From NCBI GenBank assembly GCA_036387315.1, contig DASVTY010000050.1, positions 1 to 25,427 on the forward strand: 25,427 bases of DNA. Direction: 5' to 3'. Of the stretch, positions 12,391-20,222 are shown in pieces. A program made the position numbers and the translations under genes. The DNA is from JALZCH01 sp036387315 (lineage in GTDB: Bacteria; Acidobacteriota; Blastocatellia; Pyrinomonadales; Pyrinomonadaceae). Within the stretch, counting starts at the first letter, position 1. The number at the start of each line of letters is the position of its first letter. Under the pieces are notes generated by a model, which saw nothing but the letters and a program-made list of their open reading frames with translations, was not told where the DNA came from and made no database searches.

Positions 12391-13443
12391 ATGACCGAAA
12401 ACCGACCGAAAACACGAATCAGCAAACTGCAAATCGCCGGAATCGTTCTCACAACTCTCGGTCTCGCGCTCTTCGTTTTTTTCGTTTACACCGCCGGAAT
12501 CGAAGAAATCTGGGGCGGAATCAGCCGTCTCGGTTTGGGCTTTCTGTTTGTTTTGGCTCTTTACGCGGTAAAAGTTACGACTCGCGTTTACGCCTGGACG
12601 CTGTGCGTCGAAAAACCTTATCATTTGCGGTTTGTTGACGCTTTTCGAGCCGTGATGATCGGCGAAGCGTTGAGCGCAATGATTCCGCTGGGAATTTTAA
12701 TGAGCGGCACGGCAAAAGCCGTAGCGGTTCGCAAACGAGTTCCGCTTGTCGTCGGTTTAAGCTCGATTGCAATTGAAAATCTGTTTTATTCTTTAGCGAC
12801 GGGAACTTTAATCGTTTGCGGAAGCATCGCGTTTCTGCTTACGTTTCACCCGGCGGGAAACGTGGCGACGGTTGGTTACGCGATTATTGCAATTATTACC
12901 ACGCTGACCATCGGCGGTTTTTTTATGGTCATTCAGGAATGGCGTTTTGCGAGCTGGCTCGCCGAATGGCTCTACGGCAAAGGATTGGCAACACGGGTTT
13001 TGCGTCACGGACGCGTTGAAGTCGAGCGTTTTGAGGATTTGATTTATGGGTTTTACCGCAAGCACCCGCGCAAATTTTTGCCGCTTGTTTTGCTTGAAAC
13101 CGCTTTTCACGCCGTCGGAGTTTTCGAGGTCTGGTTTATTTTGCGCGCCGTGATGGATGTCGCGCCCAATTTTTTGACCGCCTTTTTGCTCGAAACAATC
13201 AACCGCGCGATTCTCGTCGTCTTCAAATTAGTTCCGTTTCTCGTCGGCGTTGACGAAGCCGGAGCGCAATTTATCTCCGATGCGCTCGCGCTTGGTGCGG
13301 CGGTCGGCGTCACATTGGCTATCGTTCGAAAGGGGCGCGTGCTGTTTTGGACGGGTTTAGGAGTTATTCTGATTGTGCGGAGCGGTTTGAGCTTCCGCGA
13401 AGTTTCGGCGGAAACTTTTAGCGCGCAAAAATCCGAAGCGTGA
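12391..13443 (+). CDS. Flippase-like integral membrane protein (lysylphosphatidylglycerol synthase TM-region family)
   Basis: About 350 residues with roughly eight hydrophobic segments, starting with 'IAGIVLTTLGLALFVFFVY' and 'FLFVLALYAVKVTTRVYAW'. The pattern 'FRAVMIGEALSAMIPLGILM', 'SGTAKAVAVRK' and, near the end, 'GVDEAGAQFISDAL' matches the PF03706 / UPF0104 family. Members are the membrane part of lipid-modifying MprF proteins and stand-alone transporters or flippases. The substrate is unknown; there is no aminoacyl-transferase domain. The start is not certain: ATGs exist at 12322, 12364 and 12391, none with a clear Shine-Dalgarno. I chose 12391, giving M-T-E-N-R-P-K-T-R-I and leaving 114 nt from the divergent acyl-CoA dehydrogenase for two promoters. 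The gene is alone on its strand; a dispersed repeat follows. Confidence 0.8.
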   Translation: MTENRPKTRISKLQIAGIVLTTLGLALFVFFVYTAGIEEIWGGISRLGLGFLFVLALYAVKVTTRVYAWTLCVEKPYHLRFVDAFRAVMIGEALSAMIPLGILMSGTAKAVAVRKRVPLVVGLSSIAIENLFYSLATGTLIVCGSIAFLLTFHPAGNVATVGYAIIAIITTLTIGGFFMVIQEWRFASWLAEWLYGKGLATRVLRHGRVEVERFEDLIYGFYRKHPRKFLPLVLLETAFHAVGVFEVWFILRAVMDVAPNFLTAFLLETINRAILVVFKLVPFLVGVDEAGAQFISDALALGAAVGVTLAIVRKGRVLFWTGLGVILIVRSGLSFREVSAETFSAQKSEA

Positions 13444-13494
13444 ATTTTCCATAATTTCATTCGTATTTTAAAGTCATTTTGAGGTAAGACAAGT

Positions 13495-13600
13495 TGAAAC
13501 GCCGAGACGCGGAGACGCAGAGAAATATAAGAAAAGTTAAACAAAACTTTTTCTCCCGCTCTTCTTTTTCAAAACTCGGCGTCTTTGCGTCTCCGCGTTG
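13495..13600. repeat. GAGACGC-rich imperfect palindromic dispersed repeat, copy 2
   Basis: The left part is AACGCCGAGACGCGGAGACG (from 13498), and the right part (13575-13600) has the complementary ACGCGGAGACGCAAAGACGC pattern. They flank an AT-rich, purine/pyrimidine-skewed centre containing ACTTTTTCTCCC. The ends are built from the same GAGACGC unit as the element at 3798-3890, with different internal sequence. It fills the gap between the flippase-like gene and the Ser/Thr kinase gene, and no reading frame is inside. Confidence 0.75.
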
Positions 13601-13671
13601 AAAAAATCTTTAACCAGAATTGATGTTATTTTAAAATCAAAACGCATCAAATTTTCGTATCTGACAAAAGC

Positions 13672-16395
13672 GTGTCAACAAACCTTGAAACAATTTCGCA
13701 TTACAAAGTGCTGGAAAAGCTCGGTTCCGGCGGAATGGGCGAAGTTTATCTCGTTTCCGACATGAAACTGAATCGCAAAGCCGCGCTCAAGATTTTGCCG
13801 ACGAGATTTGCAGTTGACCGCAAACACCTGAATCGTTTCTGGCAGGAAGCGCGTCTCGCCGCAACTCTTAATCACCCGAATATCTGCACGGTTTACGAAA
13901 TTGACGACCGCTCTGAGACGCCTTTTATCGCGCTCGAATATGTCGAAGGCGAAACTCTGGCGGAGAAAATTGACGGCAAATCGTTTGATTTGAGCGAAGT
14001 TTTGGAAATCTCCGCGCAAATCGCCGACGCGCTCGACGAAGCGCATCGCCACGGAATAATTCACCGCGACATCAAAGCCGCAAACGTCATTATCAACAAA
14101 CGCGGGCGCGTCAAAGTTTTAGATTTCGGTTTGGCGAAAACTTTTGAAACCGAATCCTCCGAACAGGAAATTACGCGCGCCAAAACCGAATCGGGAATGC
14201 TCGTCGGGACGGTGCAATATATGTCGCCCGAACAGGCTTTGGGCAAAGAGCTTGACGGGCGAACGGATTTGTGGAGCTTCGGCGTCGTGCTGTACGAAAT
14301 GACGACCGGACAACTGCCGTTTAAAGGCGCGACGGTCGCCGCCGCGTTTGACGCGATTTTGCACGAAGAACCGATTGCGCCGGGCGAGTTGAATCAAAAT
14401 GTGCCGCCGGAACTTGAGCAGATAATTTTAAAGCTGCTCGAAAAAGACCGGGATTTTCGTTATCAAACCGCTTCTGATTTGCGCGCCGATTTAAAACGGC
14501 TTCAGCGCGCTTCGTTCAATGAATTAAACGTTTCCGATAAATTCCCGGCAAATCTTAAATCTCGCGCCTCAAATCAAACGCTCGGTCAGAGAACGAATAA
14601 TTCAAGACAAACGACCGCGCCGGAAATCAGCCGCTCTATTTCAAAGCTGCCGCGTTTTGCGATTCCTGCTGTCGGGGCGATTTTGCTGATTACGCTTGCC
14701 GCCGTTTTTTACGGTTTTTATTTTAATTCCGCCGCGCCGCAAACTGATTCCGGTTTTAAAGTCGGCGAAGTCGAGCGTTTGACGAGTCTCGGCAAAGTCA
14801 ACGACGCGGTTGTTTCGCCGGACGGAAAATATCTCGTTTACGTTTCAAACGAAGGCGGGAGCGAAAGTCTCTGGCTCAAACAAATTCAAACCGGCAGCAA
14901 TATTCAAGTCATCGCGCCGCAAAACGTTTCATATCAAGGCATTGCGATTTCGTTCGACGGAAGCTGGATTTACTACAACGTCTGGGACAGAAAAGGCGTG
15001 GGGCAGATTTTCCGCATTCCGGTTTTGGGCGGAATACCGCAAAAGGTGATTCACGATTGTATGCCGGGAATCACGCTTTCGCCCGACGGCAAGCGTCTGG
15101 CATTTATTCGCTCCAGCACGGAAGATCGAACGACGCGGCTGATTAACGCCGGTTCGGATGGCGGCGACGAACGAAACGTAGTTGTCAATAATGCTAATGA
15201 CAACAGCGGAATATTTACGCCCTCCTGGTCGCCCGACGGAAAAACAATCGCTTTTGCGGGCGCAAAATTGGTTTCACCCGGCAAAGCTCTCGCTCAAATA
15301 TGGGAAGTTCCTGCGGGCGGCGGCGAGCGAAAAGTAGTCTGGACTTCGAGCAATTTCGCTTCGTTTTTCGGCAATACTTTGACCTGGCTGCCCGATAAAA
15401 GCGGTATGCTGATAACTTCCGGCAGTCGTCAGCAATTTTATCTGCAAATCTGGAAAATTTCTTATCCCGACGGCAAAGAAGAACAGTTGACCAGAGATTT
15501 TAACAGCTATCGAAATCTCAGCATTTCATCGGACGGCAAGCTGCTCGTCAGCACGCAGGAAGATATATCTCTCGGCGTGTGGACGGTTCCGGTTGATAAC
15601 CCGTTGCAGGCAAAGAAAATCACATCCGGCAAACTTGAAGGAATGGGCGTCGCGTGGACGCCGGACAATCGCGTTGTTTACAGCTCAGCCGTCAGCGGAA
15701 ATCCCAACATCTGGATTGCCGACAGCGACGGCTCGAACAAAAAACAACTGACGAGCAACAACCTCAACCTCGAACCTTGCGTCGCCGCCAACGGAAAATA
15801 CATTGTCTTTACCTCGTCAAACGGCGGGACGCCGAACATTTGGAGCATAGATTTTGACGGCAATAATCTGCGTAAAGTGACTGAGAATTATGCGTGGTCG
15901 GTCGGCTGCGCGCCTTTGAGCAACAGGCTTTTCGTCAGCGACAGCGCCGGGCTTGGGATGATTACGACGGAAGGCGGAGAAATTACGCATTTGGCTGACA
16001 ACGTTGAACGTCGTCCTGCCGTTTCGCCCGACGGAAAACGAATCGCTTATATTTTCTGGAATGAAAAGGAAAAACGGCTCGATCAGGAAATTCTCAACAT
16101 TGAGACGGGCGAGCGGCGACGCTTTGAGATTCCGCCCGACGCCATTCGCAGCATCAACCAGCCGCCCGTGACTCTGCGCTGGACGCCGGACGGAAAAGCA
16201 CTGGCTTACGTCCGCGACGCGCAGGAAGTTTCCAACATCTGGACGCTGCCGCTCGAAGGCGGAAAATCGCGTCAAATCACCGGGTTTAACGAAAATTACA
16301 TCGCTTATTTCGATTGGTCGCCCGACGGCAAACAGCTTGTCGTCTCGCGCGGCTCGATCTCAAGCGACGCGGTTTTAATCCGCAACGGTAGATAA
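13672..16395 (+). CDS. Membrane Ser/Thr protein kinase with C-terminal TolB/WD40-like propeller
   Basis: 907 residues. The kinase domain (about 10-275) is complete: glycine loop 'GSGGMGEV' (18-25), K40, E59, 'HRDIKAAN' (131-138, catalytic D133) and DFG 151-153, with the 'Y-M-S-P-E-Q' activation segment. A hydrophilic linker leads to one membrane helix at about 329-350 ('AIPAVGAILLITLAAVFYGF'). 360-905 has repeated 'SPDGK-x-(L/I)-(V/A)-(Y/F)' units typical of PD40/TolB-like beta-propellers, expected outside the membrane. Topology: cytosolic kinase, external sensor or binding propeller. The start is GTG (13672-13674) with only a weak AAAG upstream; no better start is visible. There is no GAF or PASTA domain. 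The nearby FHA-containing sigma-54 activator is a plausible phospho-Thr reader. Substrates are unknown. Confidence 0.93.
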   Translation: MSTNLETISHYKVLEKLGSGGMGEVYLVSDMKLNRKAALKILPTRFAVDRKHLNRFWQEARLAATLNHPNICTVYEIDDRSETPFIALEYVEGETLAEKIDGKSFDLSEVLEISAQIADALDEAHRHGIIHRDIKAANVIINKRGRVKVLDFGLAKTFETESSEQEITRAKTESGMLVGTVQYMSPEQALGKELDGRTDLWSFGVVLYEMTTGQLPFKGATVAAAFDAILHEEPIAPGELNQNVPPELEQIILKLLEKDRDFRYQTASDLRADLKRLQRASFNELNVSDKFPANLKSRASNQTLGQRTNNSRQTTAPEISRSISKLPRFAIPAVGAILLITLAAVFYGFYFNSAAPQTDSGFKVGEVERLTSLGKVNDAVVSPDGKYLVYVSNEGGSESLWLKQIQTGSNIQVIAPQNVSYQGIAISFDGSWIYYNVWDRKGVGQIFRIPVLGGIPQKVIHDCMPGITLSPDGKRLAFIRSSTEDRTTRLINAGSDGGDERNVVVNNANDNSGIFTPSWSPDGKTIAFAGAKLVSPGKALAQIWEVPAGGGERKVVWTSSNFASFFGNTLTWLPDKSGMLITSGSRQQFYLQIWKISYPDGKEEQLTRDFNSYRNLSISSDGKLLVSTQEDISLGVWTVPVDNPLQAKKITSGKLEGMGVAWTPDNRVVYSSAVSGNPNIWIADSDGSNKKQLTSNNLNLEPCVAANGKYIVFTSSNGGTPNIWSIDFDGNNLRKVTENYAWSVGCAPLSNRLFVSDSAGLGMITTEGGEITHLADNVERRPAVSPDGKRIAYIFWNEKEKRLDQEILNIETGERRRFEIPPDAIRSINQPPVTLRWTPDGKALAYVRDAQEVSNIWTLPLEGGKSRQITGFNENYIAYFDWSPDGKQLVVSRGSISSDAVLIRNGR

Positions 16396-16404
16396 TTTCT
16401 GAAC

Positions 16405-16455
16405 AAAAAAAATAACTCTAAGCGTTTCAAATTTTCGCTTCGAGTTATTTTTTTT
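16405..16455. terminator. Bidirectional rho-independent terminator
   Basis: An outer stem AAAAAAAATAACTC / GAGTTATTTTTTTT (16405-16418 with 16442-16455) and an inner stem AAGCG / CGCTT (16420-16424 with 16436-16440) carry an 11-nt loop. It sits between the convergent kinase gene (stop 16395) and the secreted-protein gene (stop 16470). A and T runs at both ends suit both strands. Confidence 0.85.
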
Positions 16456-16469
16456 GACTGCCGTTTTGT

Positions 16470-16934
16470 TTATTGAGCCGCGATTTCAACAATCGTCGGT
16501 TTAACTTTTGCCAAATTATTTTCCGATTCGCTTTCTTTCCGGGCGTGGCGCTCTGTTTTCGATTCGTTGATGATCCGACCTGCGGTGCGAACTTGCGTAT
16601 AAATTACTCGCAGGAAACGATTTTGCCCATACTTATTAAAAACTAATTTTGCGGATTTCACTTGATTTTCATCGCCCGTCGGCTGATAAGCCGGGACAAA
16701 GACGGATTTACTGTTTTTAACGCCGCGGATTTGATAAACCGTCTCCGAAACGCGCTGAATTTCATATTTGCCCGCCGTCATTTTGTCGTTGCCGACATAG
16801 AAATCAAAAGGCACTTCGTAAGTTTGCCGCGTCCCGTAATCATTGTTCGCGCGGGCTGGAACTGCCGCCGTAAAGATTGCCGCAATCATAAAAACTAAAG
16901 ATAATCCGAATGAAGCCAAAGTATGTTTTTTCAT
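16470..16934 (-). CDS. Small secreted protein of the 'FDF-x-VGN' type (unknown function)
   Basis: 154 residues. The signal peptide (about 1-29) runs 'MKKHTLASFGLSLVFMIAAI' and ends A-R-A. The mature part begins N-N-D-Y-G and has 'EVPFDFYVGNDKMTAGKYEI', then 'VYQIRGVKNSKSVFVPAY', a beta-rich pattern. I know comparable small exported proteins from many Acidobacteriota genomes, with no assigned role. The C-terminus is charged ('ESKTERHARKESESENN'). The ATG at 16932-16934 is supported by the signal peptide and an AGGAGA Shine-Dalgarno 10 nt upstream; a 14-residue upstream extension is unlikely. It is transcribed alone, convergent with the kinase gene and divergent from the sigma-54 activator. Confidence 0.82.
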   Translation of the reverse strand: MKKHTLASFGLSLVFMIAAIFTAAVPARANNDYGTRQTYEVPFDFYVGNDKMTAGKYEIQRVSETVYQIRGVKNSKSVFVPAYQPTGDENQVKSAKLVFNKYGQNRFLRVIYTQVRTAGRIINESKTERHARKESESENNLAKVKPTIVEIAAQ

Positions 16935-17100
16935 TTTCTTTCTCCTCTTAATTCTGTTTTCGACTTTCTCAGTCACGCCGGGCTAAAGGGCGATTTGCGT
17001 ACCGGAAAACAAAAGCGGCAGCGATAAACAGATAAATGGAAGAAAACAAAGAAAATAAAGACTTTTCAGACTGTTGCCTTCAAAAGCTGACTCAATGAAA

Positions 17101-17149
17101 AAAGCTAACCGTTCGGATAGTTGAGCTATCCGAACGGTTTCGGCGCTTT
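17101..17149. repeat. Long hairpin upstream of the sigma-54 activator
   Basis: A perfect 14-bp stem (17107-17120 with 17126-17139; ACCGTTCGGATAG core) has a 5-nt loop. Outside it AAAGC (17101-17105) pairs with GCTTT (17145-17149) across small internal loops. On the minus strand it is followed by a T run (GCTTTTTTTC), but no gene ends there. On the plus strand there is no T run. It could be a regulatory 5' structure, an antisense terminator shielding the divergent gene, or a palindromic repeat. Confidence 0.75.
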
Positions 17150-17188
17150 GTGTTGCGGGAAAGTTTTCGGCGTTTTAAACTGAACCCG

Positions 17189-19084
17189 ATGCCGGCAAAA
17201 CTGCTCACAATCGAAGGCAAAAATAAAGGCGTCGTTTTCGCGCTTGGAGACGCGGAAACGTTCGTCGGTCGTGAAGCCTCAAATCAAATCTCGCTTAACG
17301 ACGCTTCGGTCTCTCGCCGTCATTGCGTCATCGAATGGCGCGGCGAAGAATTCTTCGTCAATGATTTAGAGAGCTTAAACGGCACTTTCGTCAACGACGC
17401 TTCAGCCGAAAACACGCGATTAAAACACACGGATAAAATTAAAATTGGGGATTTCGTTTTCCAATTTCTGACTGACGAAACGGAAAGAAATTCGGACGAA
17501 ACAGTCAGAATTGACGAAAAGGATTTGGAATTGCCGCGCGACACGGTGCGAGTCCGGCTTGATGAAGCCGTCAGCGCGATGGCGCGAGATTTAACCGCGC
17601 TGCTGCAAATCAGCCGGAAAATCAATTCGGTGCGCGGTCTGGAAAATTTGCAGACGCAGCTTCTCGAACTGCTTTTCGAAGTCGTTCCCGCCGAAAAAGG
17701 CGCGATTTTGCTTTTGGAAGACGAAACGGCGGAAGAAATTTCTTCGGTTTTCGGCTTGCAGCGCGACAAAGAATCAACCGAAACAATCAGCGTCAGCCGA
17801 ACTGTCGTGCGGCAGGTTTTCGACGCGCAAACCGCGATTTTAGCCAACAACGTGGCGGGCGATGTTCATTTATCGAGCGCCGAAAGCTTGTTTTTGTCGC
17901 AAACCGCGTCGCTGCTCTGCGTTCCGCTCGTGCTTTACGGCAAAACCATTGGCGCGATTTATCTGGAAACAAATCGGCGCGAGGCACATTTCGACGAAAA
18001 TCATTTGCGTTTTGCCTCGGCGGTTGCAGGAATTGCGTCGGTGGCGATTGAAAACGTCAGGCAATTCGACCGGCTCGAAACCGAAAACAGATTTTTACGC
18101 GAGGAAACTCTCGAAAACCGCAATATGACGGGTGCGAGCGAGGCGATGGAAAAAGTTTTTAAATTCATTGCAAAGGCAGCGCCGACCGATTCGACCGTTT
18201 TAATCAACGGCGAATCGGGAACGGGAAAAGAGTTGGCGGCGCGCGCGATTCACGAAAACAGTCGGCGCAAAGACAAGCCTTTTGTGGCGATAAACTGCGC
18301 CGCGCTGACCGAAACTTTGCTCGAATCGGAGCTTTTCGGTCACGAAAAAGGCGCGTTTACCGGCGCCGTGCAGCAGAAAAAAGGCAAAATCGAAATCGCG
18401 CAGAGCGGCACGCTTTTCTTAGACGAAATCGGCGAAATGGCGATTAATTTACAAGCCAAACTGCTGCGGGTTTTGCAGGAGCGCGAATTCGAACGAGTCG
18501 GCGGCACGCGCCCGATCAAAGCCGATGTTCGTCTCGTCGCGGCGACAAATCGCAATCTCGAAGAAGAAGTAAAAACGGGGAATTTTCGACAGGATTTGTT
18601 TTATCGTCTGAACGTCGTGCGTTTTACAATGCCCGCGCTGCGCGAGCGAAAAGAAGACATCGTTTTGCTCGCGGAAAAATTCGCCGAAAAATTCAGCCGC
18701 CAATTAAACCGCCGTATTCGGGGAATTTCGTCAAAAGCCAAAAAACTGCTCCTCGATTACGATTTTCCCGGCAACGTTCGCGAGCTGGAAAACGCCGTCG
18801 AACGCGCCGTCGTCCTCGGTTCTACAGAATGGATTTTGCCAGAAGATTTGCCCGAAAACATTCTGGAAAACGGCGAATCTTTCCCCGATAGACCAGAAAT
18901 GAACGCGGAAACTTATCACGAAGTTGTTTTGGAAACGAAAAAACAATTGATTCGCAAAGCCTTTAAAGAAGCCAAAGGCAGTTATGTCGAAGCTGCCAAA
19001 CTGCTCGACGTTCATCCGAATTACCTGCACCGTTTGATTCGCAATCTCAATCTTAAAACCGAGCTTGAAAGCCAGTCTTTTTGA
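17189..19084 (+). CDS. FHA-GAF-AAA+-Fis sigma-54-dependent transcriptional activator
   Basis: 631 residues from the ATG at 17189. Domains in order: FHA (about 8-95: 'FVGREASNQISL', 'SRRHCVIEW', 'LESLNGTFVND'), GAF (about 134-290), AAA+ (about 310-555) with Walker A 'GESGTGKE' (341-348), an intact 'GAFTGA' loop (388-393), Walker B 'LFLDEIGE' (409-416) and 'GNVRELENAVERAV', then a Fis-type HTH (about 587-623: 'AFKEAKGSYVEAAKLL'). GAFTGA means it should open sigma-54 promoters by ATP hydrolysis. FHA reads phospho-Thr, so a Ser/Thr kinase, probably the one at 13672, could switch it on. GAF may add a small-molecule signal. An alternative GTG at 17150 would add 13 residues; neither start has a clear Shine-Dalgarno. 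ATG is favoured because the FHA strand begins right after it. Targets are unknown. Confidence 0.93.
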   Translation: MPAKLLTIEGKNKGVVFALGDAETFVGREASNQISLNDASVSRRHCVIEWRGEEFFVNDLESLNGTFVNDASAENTRLKHTDKIKIGDFVFQFLTDETERNSDETVRIDEKDLELPRDTVRVRLDEAVSAMARDLTALLQISRKINSVRGLENLQTQLLELLFEVVPAEKGAILLLEDETAEEISSVFGLQRDKESTETISVSRTVVRQVFDAQTAILANNVAGDVHLSSAESLFLSQTASLLCVPLVLYGKTIGAIYLETNRREAHFDENHLRFASAVAGIASVAIENVRQFDRLETENRFLREETLENRNMTGASEAMEKVFKFIAKAAPTDSTVLINGESGTGKELAARAIHENSRRKDKPFVAINCAALTETLLESELFGHEKGAFTGAVQQKKGKIEIAQSGTLFLDEIGEMAINLQAKLLRVLQEREFERVGGTRPIKADVRLVAATNRNLEEEVKTGNFRQDLFYRLNVVRFTMPALRERKEDIVLLAEKFAEKFSRQLNRRIRGISSKAKKLLLDYDFPGNVRELENAVERAVVLGSTEWILPEDLPENILENGESFPDRPEMNAETYHEVVLETKKQLIRKAFKEAKGSYVEAAKLLDVHPNYLHRLIRNLNLKTELESQSF

Positions 19085-19363
19085 TTAGGGCATTAATCAG
19101 GAAAGTGAAATCCGAGGTTGAAATTGTAAATTATCAATTGTCAGTTTTACATTGTCGGACAATTTTTTTGATTCTTAACACCTTAGCAGGACAGAAGCCG
19201 GATAATTCGATGCGATCCTCCAAACAGATCAGGTCAGATAACCTCCATTTTGTATAGGATTCCGAGCTATTCAATCACTAAAATTTGCTTGCAATTATAA
19301 CGATATATATGTATAACAAACGCCACAGAAAAACTAATCTCATTAATCAGGAGGAGATTTAAA
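19085..19363. other. AT-rich intergenic region before the small two-TM gene
   Basis: No reading frame is supported. A 12-nt direct repeat, CATTAATCAGGA, occurs at 19091-19102 and 19341-19352, the second overlapping the next gene's ribosome-binding site. ATTG-TCGGA-CAAT followed by seven T (about 19150-19170) is only a weak hairpin. No strong terminator for the sigma-54 activator gene is visible. Confidence 0.6.
19289..19317 (+). promoter_or_regulatory. Possible promoter of the small two-TM gene
   Basis: TTGCAA (19289-19294) and TATAAC (19312-19317) are separated by 17 nt, in a very AT-rich stretch 47 nt before the ATG. Hexamer quality is good for a sigma-70 site, but AT-rich DNA gives such matches easily. 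Confidence 0.4.
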
Positions 19364-19723
19364 ATGCCAGTAGGAGCATTTACTGATGATTTAGTAAAGT
19401 TGATAGCCTTTGTTGTGGTAGCTATTGTTGGACTATTAGTAACAGCAATCGGTAGTGGCACATTCAAATACGAAGGGATAGAGTTCGTGTCAAAGGGGCT
19501 GCGTACAAACGGCTCACTTATAGTACTTGGACTACTAATATTCGTCATAGCAGTGATAGCGTACTTTTGGCTTAACGGAAGTGGTAAACCGGCAACCGGA
19601 ACTCGATGTGTAGCAAAAACTGTAGTTTGTCGTACCGAACAAAGCCCAATTGGATCGCCCTGTGATTGCTTTTCTCTTAAGCCTGGAAGCCCCCTTAATC
19701 TGGAAAAGGGAACAGTGCAATAG
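19364..19723 (+). CDS. Small two-TM protein with cysteine-containing tail (unknown function)
   Basis: 119 residues. Two membrane helices at about 10-31 ('LIAFVVVAIVGLLVTAIG') and 50-70 ('GSLIVLGLLIFVIAVIAYFW') flank a short loop. The tail after residue 75 has four Cys: C-x5-C and, after ten residues, C-x-C in 'GSPCDCF'. The tail could lie in cytosol or periplasm. 'G-S-P-C-x-C' recalls motifs in small secreted proteins but no family is recognised. The Shine-Dalgarno AGGAGGAG 10 nt before the ATG is the best in the window, so it is a real, well-translated gene. Codon choice (GTA, TTA, GGA, CTA) and flanking AT-rich DNA differ from the GCG/CGC/GAA-rich neighbours, suggesting recent acquisition. 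Confidence 0.75.
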   Translation: MPVGAFTDDLVKLIAFVVVAIVGLLVTAIGSGTFKYEGIEFVSKGLRTNGSLIVLGLLIFVIAVIAYFWLNGSGKPATGTRCVAKTVVCRTEQSPIGSPCDCFSLKPGSPLNLEKGTVQ

Positions 19724-20222
19724 GTACGAAACTAACGCTAATTAGACGCTCAATTACTGTATATGACTATTCATTTATCATAACACGCTTCTAGAGTGTG
19801 CTATGAAACATTATCTTTCATAAATCGCTTATTTGGAGTGATATGAAGATTCAATTGTGATAATCACATTTTATAAAGTTTATTTTAGTCAATAGAACCA
19901 TTAGGGCATCCGATAGCCCTCATTATGGAGCGTGTGAAATCAGTCAGAAGCGGCACTTTATCAAAAGCTCATATTATGATGTCGTAATTATGCAGATTCT
20001 TGCGGATTATTCGCCTGCGCTGCATAAAACACGGCTTGAATAAAGTCAATTTTGCGGACATTTCCACAATTCACAATTAACAGTTTTCTTCCGTGCGCAG
20101 GCGGTTCTTGATTCTCTGAAACCGGCTCTAAAATCTATAAACGCAACTTTCCTTCCCGCTCGTACGCTCGCGTACCGACTAGACATCCGGTTGTTTTGGA
20201 ATAATTTAAAAGAGGATTTTTT
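19724..20222. other. AT-rich intergenic region (about 500 nt)
   Basis: No gene is supported: possible frames are below 25 codons and lack good ribosome sites. Only short inverted repeats are seen, for example ACAC...GTGT around 19783-19800. The last 20 nt hold the Shine-Dalgarno AAGAGGA of the downstream hydrolase gene. Together with the 19085-19363 spacer it forms a long low-coding, AT-rich stretch around the small two-TM gene. Confidence 0.6.

Noticed and set aside
17101..17149. Hairpin as a rho-independent terminator for a plus-strand gene
   Set aside because: There is no T run on the plus strand and no plus-strand gene ends upstream.
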